DNA of 64,000 nt, taken from positions 76,846 to 140,845 of the forward strand of contig CAMZHV010000001.1 in assembly GCA_947307015.1 (NCBI GenBank), read 5' to 3'. Under the pieces are notes generated by a model that searched no databases, was not told where the DNA came from, and was given only the letters and a program-made list of their open reading frames with translations. The DNA is from an uncultured Prevotellaceae bacterium. Its GTDB lineage: Bacteria > Bacteroidota > Bacteroidia > Bacteroidales > Bacteroidaceae. Positions 38,154 to 46,495 of the stretch are shown here, piece after piece (within the stretch, counting starts at the first letter, position 1; each line of letters begins with the position of its first letter). The translations under genes and the position numbers were made by a program.

Positions 38154-38318
38154 GATTTTTGGGATCACGCATCATCCATCATTCGTCATCGCCACACATA
38201 TATACGTGTGGGGACATACGTACATACGTGTGTGCCAATACGTCTATACGTTTCGGCGTGTCCCATTAGTGGGACACGCGGACCCTCCTAAGAGACTATG
38301 CGTAGACTCCTAAGGGTG

Positions 38319-41129
38319 TTAGCGGGTAGAGCGGATGATGAGTATGCCGTTGTGGAGGTAGGGGCCTGGGCGGGTGGAGGCTGGATGGGTGGAGGTGGGG
38401 GAGGGGAGCTTCTTGCCGTCTAGGGTGTACCAAGGTTCAGCTTCGGCTTTGCGAAGGGTGGGGGGAGTTGATATTCCTTCTATGCTGTCCTCATCGCCGA
38501 AGAGGAGGGGTAGGGTAGTGACGGAGGGAGCGGAGGGCTGGAGGTAGGCCGTGTTGGGCTGGAGGGCGTCGGCAAAGGTGGTGAAGACGGGGGCGTTGTC
38601 GAGGATTTGCAATGCGAGGGCACCGTCAGGGCTGGCAGGCAGGAAGAGACCTGTGAGGGCAGAGGTGGCGGCGGGTGTCGTTGTGAAGCCTTCGCCGTAG
38701 GTGAGGGTGGCGATAGCCGTTTCTCCACGCAGGAGGACAGGTGTGCCGGCAGGGATGGCGTTGTCGGCCTCTGCGAAACGGGCATAGCGGTCGGTGAGTT
38801 CTGAGAGGGTGTAGGCTTGTGCGCCAACGATAGTGACATCGTAGGGCAGGCATAGCGTGGCGTAGTAGTAGCCGTCATCAGCTGGCGTGAGGCTGAGCTC
38901 GGCTGACGGAACAGCTTCCACGCGCAGCTGTGTGTTTTCGTCGCTTTTGGCATCGGCGTTGGCCCAGATCTGGAAGTAGCCGTCGGCGCTGCCATAAGGG
39001 TTGATGTATTTGTCGGTGCCCTTGAGATTGAGCATGAAACCGTCGGCGTGACTGTTCATCTTGTTGGCGTTGACTTGCCACTCGCAGGCGTAACTGTTGC
39101 CCTTGCGTAGCACGCACTTGGGCGCTGTTCCGCTGCTGCCGTGGTAGCGGTTGTAGGCCGTCACAGCTGTGCCGTCGATGGTGAGGGCGTATTCGTCGCC
39201 CATGCGGCGGTTGATGACTCTGACGCCGTTGAAGGGGTCGCCGAGGAATGCCCATTGGTAGGCATCGGAGGCGCGCACGAGGTCGGTGGCGTAGAGCTCA
39301 TCCTCGATGTTCACGGCGCGGTCGGCCTCGGGATCCTTGCCAAGCTCTGCGGATTCATCATCGAAGGCGTGTGGGTGGTACGGCTCGCGTCGCTCCCATC
39401 CGACATAGCGTCCGAGGCGTCCGATGCGGAGGTTGTACCACTGTGGCGCTTCGGCGGTGGAGAACTGGAAGGGTCCGGCCCAACGCATGTTGACGCGGAC
39501 GGTGCCAGAGGTGATCTTTGAAGGCGAATAGGTGTAGACGCAGAGGTCTGAGCGGTAAGCTTCGGGGAGAGTTGAGGTGCTGTTGCGTTCGGCAAGCTCG
39601 GTGACTTCGCCCACTACCTTGTTGTTAAAATAGATTTGATAGGTGACGTTGAGCGTCGGCGATGGTTCTTCGATGCTCCAGATGTAATCCTGACTGTTGG
39701 AGTATTCGGCCAGGGGACCGTCGTTGCTGTTGTTGGCCGTCCAGAAGGTGCCAGCTGTCAAGCCCCAGCTGCTGGTGCCGCCAGGGGCGTTAGTGGCACG
39801 GATGGCATATTTGCCAGCCTTGTTGAGGAAGAGCACCTGTGCCTCCCAGTTGGTGCGCTTCTGGCTGCTGTTGGTGTTGAGGTGTCCGGGGTTGAGGATG
39901 GCGGTGCTGCCGTTGAGCCCAGGATTGGTGAAATAAGCTTCGGTGAGGTTATAGCCGAAATAGTAGGCTTCGCCCACGACGCGCTTGAAGGTGAAGGCGC
40001 CGGCTTTTGATTCGTCGTCGGTGAGGTAGCCGGTAGTGGTGAGGAAGTACTTCTTGTTGTTGAGGGTGGTGGAGATGCAGTACTTGGCATTGGGCGTGAT
40101 GGCATTGAGGGCACGGAAGTAGTCGGCGTTTGGACCTTCCTTGAAGTTGTTGGCGATGAGGGCGTTGGTGAGTGCCTGACCGTTGACATTGTAGTCGCCT
40201 GACCTGTCGACGCCTGCGCAATCCATCAGTATCATTCCCGTGGGGCCGGTGTGTGCGTTGAGGTAGTTGATGACGGCGGTGTTCTGCGTAGCTGCATTGT
40301 CGCGGTAGCCGTCGCGTGTGGAAGCGCCGAAGAGCGTCTTGGAATAGCCAGAAGTCTGGTTGATGACCCAGAGGTTGGGATCGGTGTTCTCGGCGCATGA
40401 GAACTGTAGCAAACGTTGTATGCTGGCGGTCTTCGTGGCGGGTGCTCCGCTGCCGGAAACGTCGTAGTAGTCCTGAATGTAGACGGGGCCTTCGGTGCCT
40501 ACGCCCTTGATCTTTCCGCCTTTTTGATTATTGAAATCGGCACTGAAGCCCCACCCTGTGATGAAGCCGCCAGTGGGTCTGCTGTAATAGGCATCGCGGC
40601 TGAGGATGAGGAGTTTGCCGCGCACGTCGCCCATCTTGGCCATCGGCGTGTAGTTGACGGCGTGTGATTTGACGGGCTCGCTGGTGACCATGTTTTTCAT
40701 CAAATCGTTCCACGCGCTGTTGCCGCCGTCGTGGTCGTCCTCATGACGAATGATGACGATGGCGAACTCTGTGGGATGGCTGTCGAGGAGGCCGCAGAGG
40801 GTGGCGAAAGCATCGGAGAGGTAGAGGTCGGTGGAGAGGATGCCGTGGTAGATGCGCAACTGGTTGTCGTCGACGCTGGGACGGAGGTCGAAGACGCGTA
40901 TGCCGCTGTTCCATTGATCCGTCAGGTTGACGTCCTGGGTACGGCCGAAGCTATCCATGGATGTCCCGTGTCCCGTGCCGCTGTCATGAGTGCCAGGCAA
41001 GGAGAGCTGGCTGACGAAAGTGTCGTCGCTGACGCGCTGCATCCATGCGCTGTTGTCATCGCTGACAGCGGGGATGGAGACACAGAGGAGGTAGAAGGCA
41101 AGGAGTAAGGTCTGAAAGCGGGTATGCAT
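38319..41129 (-). CDS. Secreted PI-PLC X-domain-like phospholipase with long C-terminal extension
   Basis: MQRVSDDTFVSQLSLPGTHDSGTGHG, GIRVFDLRPSVDDNQLRIYHGIL; C-terminus WYTLDGKKL...LHNGILIIRSTR. Confidence 0.85.
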   Translation of the reverse strand: MHTRFQTLLLAFYLLCVSIPAVSDDNSAWMQRVSDDTFVSQLSLPGTHDSGTGHGTSMDSFGRTQDVNLTDQWNSGIRVFDLRPSVDDNQLRIYHGILSTDLYLSDAFATLCGLLDSHPTEFAIVIIRHEDDHDGGNSAWNDLMKNMVTSEPVKSHAVNYTPMAKMGDVRGKLLILSRDAYYSRPTGGFITGWGFSADFNNQKGGKIKGVGTEGPVYIQDYYDVSGSGAPATKTASIQRLLQFSCAENTDPNLWVINQTSGYSKTLFGASTRDGYRDNAATQNTAVINYLNAHTGPTGMILMDCAGVDRSGDYNVNGQALTNALIANNFKEGPNADYFRALNAITPNAKYCISTTLNNKKYFLTTTGYLTDDESKAGAFTFKRVVGEAYYFGYNLTEAYFTNPGLNGSTAILNPGHLNTNSSQKRTNWEAQVLFLNKAGKYAIRATNAPGGTSSWGLTAGTFWTANNSNDGPLAEYSNSQDYIWSIEEPSPTLNVTYQIYFNNKVVGEVTELAERNSTSTLPEAYRSDLCVYTYSPSKITSGTVRVNMRWAGPFQFSTAEAPQWYNLRIGRLGRYVGWERREPYHPHAFDDESAELGKDPEADRAVNIEDELYATDLVRASDAYQWAFLGDPFNGVRVINRRMGDEYALTIDGTAVTAYNRYHGSSGTAPKCVLRKGNSYACEWQVNANKMNSHADGFMLNLKGTDKYINPYGSADGYFQIWANADAKSDENTQLRVEAVPSAELSLTPADDGYYYATLCLPYDVTIVGAQAYTLSELTDRYARFAEADNAIPAGTPVLLRGETAIATLTYGEGFTTTPAATSALTGLFLPASPDGALALQILDNAPVFTTFADALQPNTAYLQPSAPSVTTLPLLFGDEDSIEGISTPPTLRKAEAEPWYTLDGKKLPSPTSTHPASTRPGPYLHNGILIIRSTR

Positions 41130-41159
41130 AGCTTTTGAGAATGAGAAATGAGGGGTGAA

Positions 41160-42401
41160 TCAAAAGATGTCGAGTTTCTGCTCTACGGGGCTGGCATAGA
41201 TGCCCCAAAGGATGTCGCGGAGGGTGTTGAGGGTGGAAAGGTCATCAATGTGGAGGTCGCGGAGACGCTCGGTGTGAGTAAGGAAGGCATCGCGCTGAGC
41301 TGGCGTGTAGTGGTCGGCATAGGTCGACGTGAGGTGCAGCAGGTCGTAGGCGATGTAGTTGTTGGGCGTCAGGCGATAGGCGCTAATGATGCGCTGGTCA
41401 AGGAGATGGGCAACGGCACGGTTGAAATCAGAAGAGCCGCCTCCGGCAGTCAAGGGGGAGGACTGGCTCTCGGGAGAACCCGAGGAAGAAGCACAAGCGT
41501 TGAGGTCGTCGGCGGTGACGACGGGGCAGCAGGAGATGTGTACGGCACCCTTGGGCTGCATCACGCCAGTGAGGATACTGTTGAGGTCCTCGCCGGGCTG
41601 CTTGACATATTTGGTGTCGCGGCTGAGGTATAGCTCGCGTGCCTTGAGGAGGTCGCAGCTCTCCCATTCGTAGCTGATGCTGACAGGTACGATGTTGAGT
41701 TCTGCCAGCGCCCCGACGGGATCCTTGGGACGGCTCATGCCGAACATCTTGATGATACCTTGGTCGGTCTGGTCTATGCCGTTCTTTGTGCGTCCGTTGC
41801 GCTGTGCAATCCACACGCTCTGGTTCTTCTGGGTGATGCAGTAGCGGATGTACTCGGAGAGGTGTAGCGATGCGCGGTAGAACTCGCGTGGGGTGCCTCC
41901 GCGCTCTACGCGGAACATCTTGTTGGACTTGCCGATGTCGATGACGAGTGGCGTGCTCATGAGGTTGGCGCCGAAGGTAATCTCGGTGGTCTCATGGCCG
42001 CATTGCCAAAGGGCATATTGCAGGAGGCAGGCGTCGAGCATGATGTCGCGGTGATTGCTGACGAAGAGGTAGCGCTTCTGCGGGTCGAGGGCGTCGATGC
42101 CGTCGAAGGTGAAGCTGGTGGTGCTGCGTGCGATGACCTGCTCGTTGACGCAACGCATGACCTCGTGCTGGAAGTCGTAGACGTTGGTAAACTGCCGCAT
42201 CAGCGCGCGTACCTTCTCGATGTCCTGCCCGGGGTAGACGTACTGGGCGAGTAGAGGAAAATGGGGGCTATCAGCGATGCGCTGCATGGCTGCGGGTATC
42301 TCGGAGTCGTAGAATGGACGGATGTCGTCGAAGGAAGAATCACCCCGGGTCCCTTCTGTCATGGAGGGGAGAGGCTGGCGTATAGTTTCTTTATTATCCA
42401 T
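41160..42401 (-). CDS. Glycerol-3-phosphate/1-acylglycerol acyltransferase-like protein
   Basis: FVSNHRDIMLDACLLQ (HX4D), VERGGTPREFYRAS, VWIAQRNGRTKNGIDQTDQGIIKMF. Confidence 0.8.
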   Translation of the reverse strand: MDNKETIRQPLPSMTEGTRGDSSFDDIRPFYDSEIPAAMQRIADSPHFPLLAQYVYPGQDIEKVRALMRQFTNVYDFQHEVMRCVNEQVIARSTTSFTFDGIDALDPQKRYLFVSNHRDIMLDACLLQYALWQCGHETTEITFGANLMSTPLVIDIGKSNKMFRVERGGTPREFYRASLHLSEYIRYCITQKNQSVWIAQRNGRTKNGIDQTDQGIIKMFGMSRPKDPVGALAELNIVPVSISYEWESCDLLKARELYLSRDTKYVKQPGEDLNSILTGVMQPKGAVHISCCPVVTADDLNACASSSGSPESQSSPLTAGGGSSDFNRAVAHLLDQRIISAYRLTPNNYIAYDLLHLTSTYADHYTPAQRDAFLTHTERLRDLHIDDLSTLNTLRDILWGIYASPVEQKLDIF

Positions 42402-42487
42402 AGTTGTGTGATTTGAGTGACGAATGAGAGGTGAGATAATGGGGCCCTCGGGAAAACCCGAGGGGGATGCACGGGCTTTTGAGGGGG

Positions 42488-43774
42488 TTATCTTAAGTCT
42501 ACGAATTTGATGGGTTTGCGGCTCTTGGCGGGGAAGTTGCGGCGCTGGATCTCATCGGCAGCAAGGAGCTCGATGTTGGGGGCTACGCGGATGCGTGAGC
42601 GGAAGCGGTCTTTGAGGTCTTTGATGGCATCGAAGGGAGGCTGGAACTTGAGCCCTACGCAGACGTCAACTTGGTCGGTGCCGGCAGAAGAGGTGCGGAC
42701 GTAGACGATGTAATTCTGAACGTAGTCGGTGTTGTCGAGGACGTCGTTGATGGCAGGTGGATAGAGGGTGGTGCCCTTGAGCTTAATCATATTGTTCTTG
42801 CGTCCCACGAGCGGTGTGAGACGATAGCTCCAACGTCCGCATTGGCATTGCTCGGTGCGCTTGGCGGCGATGTCGCCGGTGCGGAAGCGCAGCAGAGGCA
42901 TAGCTTCTACGCCGAGGGTGGTGATGACAATCTCACCTACTTCGCCATCAGGAACGGGACGGTCGTCGTCGCCAATGATTTCCACGATGATGAGCTCGGG
43001 GTGAACGTGTCCGCCTTGCTCGTATTCGCACTCGGAGAAGGTGGCACCCATTTCTGTGCTGGAGTAGGTGGCGAAAAGGTCGACATCCCATTTCTCCTTG
43101 ATGCGCCGTCCGAGAAGGTTGAGGTTGAAATCCTGGTCGCGTAAGCCCTCGCCGATGCCGATGATGCGCCGCACGCTACTGTTGCGGTAGTCAATGCCGT
43201 GTTCCTCGGCGTATTCGATGAGGCGGAGGATGAATGAAGGCACGCACATGATGGTGTCGGGGTGTAGGCGTTGGATGGTGTCCCATTGCAGTTCAGGGAT
43301 GCCGTTGCCGACGCGTATGATGCTGGCGCCAAGCTTGCGAATACCGAGGAAGTAGGCGAGACCTGCCATGAAGCGCTTATCGATGGTCGTCATCAGCTGC
43401 AGGATATTGCCTGGACGTAGACCGGCACAGGCGAACGACTTCTCCTCGTTATAGGCGAGACGGTCGAGGTCAGCATCGGTGCAGCCGAAGGTGACGGGCT
43501 CGCCGAGTGTGCCGCTGGTGGTGATATAATCTACAATCTTCTCCTTGGGGCAGCAGAGGAAGTCGTCGTTGTAGAGCTGCAGGTCGCGCTTCTCGGTGAA
43601 AGGCAATCGCGTGAGGTCTTCGAGGGTTTGTATGCTCTTGGGGTCAATGCCTTGCTCTGCAAACATGCGCTTGTAGTAAGGCGAGTGGGCTGCGAGGTAG
43701 TCGATGGCCGTTCGCAGGCGCTCTTCTTGAAAGGCTTTGATCTCGGAGGGTGAGCTGTATTCGATGTCTGTCAT
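42488..43774 (-). CDS. PaaK-like AMP-dependent ligase (phenylacetate-CoA ligase family)
   Basis: YITTSGTLGEPVTFGCTD, FATYSSTEMGATFSECEYEQGGHVHPELIIVEI, LRFRTGDIA. Confidence 0.88.
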   Translation of the reverse strand: MTDIEYSSPSEIKAFQEERLRTAIDYLAAHSPYYKRMFAEQGIDPKSIQTLEDLTRLPFTEKRDLQLYNDDFLCCPKEKIVDYITTSGTLGEPVTFGCTDADLDRLAYNEEKSFACAGLRPGNILQLMTTIDKRFMAGLAYFLGIRKLGASIIRVGNGIPELQWDTIQRLHPDTIMCVPSFILRLIEYAEEHGIDYRNSSVRRIIGIGEGLRDQDFNLNLLGRRIKEKWDVDLFATYSSTEMGATFSECEYEQGGHVHPELIIVEIIGDDDRPVPDGEVGEIVITTLGVEAMPLLRFRTGDIAAKRTEQCQCGRWSYRLTPLVGRKNNMIKLKGTTLYPPAINDVLDNTDYVQNYIVYVRTSSAGTDQVDVCVGLKFQPPFDAIKDLKDRFRSRIRVAPNIELLAADEIQRRNFPAKSRKPIKFVDLR

Positions 43775-43837
43775 TGTAATGAGGGTTATTTGGGGCTACG
43801 GCGGTGCCGCAGCATACGGAGAAATATACGGAGAAAA

Positions 43838-44761
43838 CTATAATTGAAGGGTGTTAAACCAACGGAGGAAGAGGGCTTGCCATTGGCGGGTGTTGGCATC
43901 CATGCGGGTGGTGTCGCCGCCAAAGCCATGACCGCCAGTGGGATATTGGGTGTAGAGGTGGGGAATGTGGGCAGCGGTGAGGGCGCTGTCAAGGAGCTCG
44001 CTGTTCTGGTACTTGACGATGGGATCGTCTGTGCAGTTGAGAAGGAATACAGGCGGACAATCGGCAGGGATGTGGAGCTCCAAGGACATCGAGTCGCGCA
44101 TGGCCTGACGGTGTTTGCGGTACTCGCCGAGGAGGGCACGGCGACTACGCTTGTGGGCGTAGGGCTTGTGCATCGTCACGACGGGATAAATAGGGGCTAC
44201 AAAATCAGGGCGCAGGCTGACGCTGTGGCTGATGCCGAGAGGTGCGAGGAAGTCGGTGCCAGCGTAGGCGGCAGCGCTCATGCTGAGATGACCGCCAGCG
44301 GAGAAGCCCATAACACCGAGGCGGTTGGGATTGATGCCGAAGTCTGCGGCGTGCTCACGGACATATTGGATGGCGCGCTGGACGTCGCAGAGGGGATCGG
44401 GATGACGGTGGCCGCGCGAGACGAGGCGTGTGTGGAAAACGTATGGACCGATGCCCTGCACGCGGTATTTCAGGACGAAAGCTGCGATGCCGTTTGCTTG
44501 CAGCCACTCGGCGACACGCGTGCCCTCAGCCTCGTAGTCGTGCCAGCAGTAGCTGCCGCCCGGGCAGACGATGATAGACTCTCCCCCCGCCCTCCCTGTT
44601 AGGGAGGGAGCAGAATGTGTTGCAGGTAGATAGGGGACGAGGGTGACGCTTTTGGCACGCACAGGAGTGTCCTCCCAAAGGCGGATGACGGGGCTTTGCC
44701 CTTGAACTGCGAGGGTAAGGGCGATTAGCCAGAGGAAAAGGAGGGCACGGCGCATGGTCAT
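43838..44761 (-). CDS. Alpha/beta hydrolase (esterase/xylanase-like), secreted
   Basis: VCPGGSYCWHDYEAEGTRVAEWL oxyanion motif; LGVMGFSAGGHLSMSAA nucleophile elbow; carries an element-derived [12 protein letters not shown]. Confidence 0.88.
   Translation of the reverse strand: MTMRRALLFLWLIALTLAVQGQSPVIRLWEDTPVRAKSVTLVPYLPATHSAPSLTGRAGGESIIVCPGGSYCWHDYEAEGTRVAEWLQANGIAAFVLKYRVQGIGPYVFHTRLVSRGHRHPDPLCDVQRAIQYVREHAADFGINPNRLGVMGFSAGGHLSMSAAAYAGTDFLAPLGISHSVSLRPDFVAPIYPVVTMHKPYAHKRSRRALLGEYRKHRQAMRDSMSLELHIPADCPPVFLLNCTDDPIVKYQNSELLDSALTAAHIPHLYTQYPTGGHGFGGDTTRMDANTRQWQALFLRWFNTLQL
44577..44611. repeat. Solo half of the GC-rich palindromic element (copy D), in frame inside the alpha/beta hydrolase
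   Basis: gactctccccccgccctccctgttagggagggagc. Confidence 0.85.
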
Positions 44762-45126
44762 GATGCTTTATGGCTGAGAATGCGATGAAGCTCGTCGGCG
44801 GACATCTGCGTGTAGGCGGGACGCTCGCCGCTGAAGTCGACACGGAAGTACTCCTCGTCGTAGAATGAGAGTTTGGAGTTGGTGTCGGGCGTACATTCGA
44901 GATAGATGATGTCGCTGAGTTTAAGGCCTTTGGCTTCGCAGATCTGCTCGGCGAGACTGCGACCGGCATAGGTGACGCTGGTGCCGGGGTTCTCCTGGTA
45001 CATCTCTGTGACGATGACGTAGGTCAGACCTTCGACTTCACGAATTTTCAGACCACAGGCAGAGGGCATATCCCACTGTCCGCGGAACTCGAAGATCTCA
45101 TCGTAGTATTCTTGGGGGACTTTCAT
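44758..45126 (-). CDS. Small conserved hypothetical protein
   Basis: MKVPQEYYDEIFEFRGQWDMPSACGLKIREVEGLTYVIVTEMYQENPGTSVT; ATGA-type overlap with the hydrolase gene. Confidence 0.7.
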   Translation of the reverse strand: MKVPQEYYDEIFEFRGQWDMPSACGLKIREVEGLTYVIVTEMYQENPGTSVTYAGRSLAEQICEAKGLKLSDIIYLECTPDTNSKLSFYDEEYFRVDFSGERPAYTQMSADELHRILSHKAS

Positions 45127-45190
45127 ATTATTTGAAGGGCTGCGGCGGTGCCGCAGCATACGGAAAAGAGTTTATATACTGAAAAGGATT

Positions 45191-46486
45191 TTATTGGTTG
45201 ACGTTACGCTTGTGGCGGTCGACGATGCGTCCGAAGCTTTTGTTGATGAGGCGGCGGTCACGAGGGCGATAAGTGCCTTCCTCCATCTCGCGGAGGGCGA
45301 CCTGACAGAAAAGGTTGAACATCTTGGCTTCCTGAGACTCGTCCTTGTAGAAGCTTGCCCAGGCGTAGTCGTAGAGTTCTTGTAGGCGCTCGGGCGACAT
45401 GTGCTTGGGTTGGAAGACTACCTGACCGGCGTTGTAGTGGTTCCAGTCGAAGTCGAAGATGCGTCCCTGACGCAGGAGGTCGTCGTAGCCCTTGGTGTGA
45501 GGGAAGGGCGTCATGACGGTGAACTCAGCGAGGTCGAGGTCTATCTCTCCGAGGAAGTCGATGAGGCGTTTGATGTCGTCTTCGGTCTGGTTGTCCAAGC
45601 CGAGGAGGATAGTGCCTTCGACGCCGATGCCGTTGTCGTGGTAACGCTTCACACGTTCCTTGATGTAGTCACTGGTGTCATAGACCGCTTGATAGACATA
45701 CCAGGCACCAGCCTTTGCTGCCAGGTCGAGGATCTCGGGGTCATCTTCGATGGTGTGGCTGATCCATTTCTTTTTGAGCGGAGCGATGGCCTTGAAGAGC
45801 TCACGCTCCCAGTCCTTGTTCTGCGCCAGCGAGTTATCCACGATGAAGAGGCGGTTGTTGTCGATACCGGCCATATCCTCTACGACCTTGTCGATGGGAC
45901 GCGGACGGAATTTGCGGCCTCCGAGGTAGCTGACGGCACAAGGATAGCAGCTGAAGCGGCAGCCACGGCTCGCGTGGAAGAGGTCGACCATGGGCACGCC
46001 TTTGTGGTTGTAGAGGTCGCGTTTGTAGAGGTCGCGGCGGCAAGGACCTACATCTTCGATGGGTGGCATCTGCCCCATGTAGTTATACACCTTCTTCAGT
46101 TCGCCGCGCACGAAGTCCTGCATCACTTGTTCCATTCGTCCTTCGCTCTCGCCGAGGAAAAGACTGTCGACGTGCTTCACCATATCTTCGGCGTGGAGCA
46201 TCGAGGAGATGCCGCCTGCCATGACAAGTTTACCGCGGCGGTGGTATTCGTCGGCAATCTCCCAGCCGCGCTTGACCTGCGTAGAGAGCATCATGGAGAG
46301 GGCTACGAGGTCGCAGGGCTCGTCGAAGTTGATTTCTTCGACATTCTCGTCGGTGAAAGAGACATCCACATATTCTGGCAGCGTAGCCGCGAAGGCCACG
46401 GGACCGTGAGGTGGAAGATTGAAAGTCGTCTGCCCGCGCAGTTTTTGCCACTTCGGATAGATGAGTTTCAGTTTGATGGTGTCCAT
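45191..46486 (-). CDS. B12-binding-domain radical SAM protein
   Basis: CRFSCYPC (CX3CX2C) motif; N-terminal B12-binding-like fold (LVALSMMLSTQVKRGWEIADEYHRRGKLVMAGGISSML); TILLGLDNQTEDDIKRLIDFL. Confidence 0.88.
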   Translation of the reverse strand: MDTIKLKLIYPKWQKLRGQTTFNLPPHGPVAFAATLPEYVDVSFTDENVEEINFDEPCDLVALSMMLSTQVKRGWEIADEYHRRGKLVMAGGISSMLHAEDMVKHVDSLFLGESEGRMEQVMQDFVRGELKKVYNYMGQMPPIEDVGPCRRDLYKRDLYNHKGVPMVDLFHASRGCRFSCYPCAVSYLGGRKFRPRPIDKVVEDMAGIDNNRLFIVDNSLAQNKDWERELFKAIAPLKKKWISHTIEDDPEILDLAAKAGAWYVYQAVYDTSDYIKERVKRYHDNGIGVEGTILLGLDNQTEDDIKRLIDFLGEIDLDLAEFTVMTPFPHTKGYDDLLRQGRIFDFDWNHYNAGQVVFQPKHMSPERLQELYDYAWASFYKDESQEAKMFNLFCQVALREMEEGTYRPRDRRLINKSFGRIVDRHKRNVNQ

Positions 46487-46495
46487 ATATTGAAT

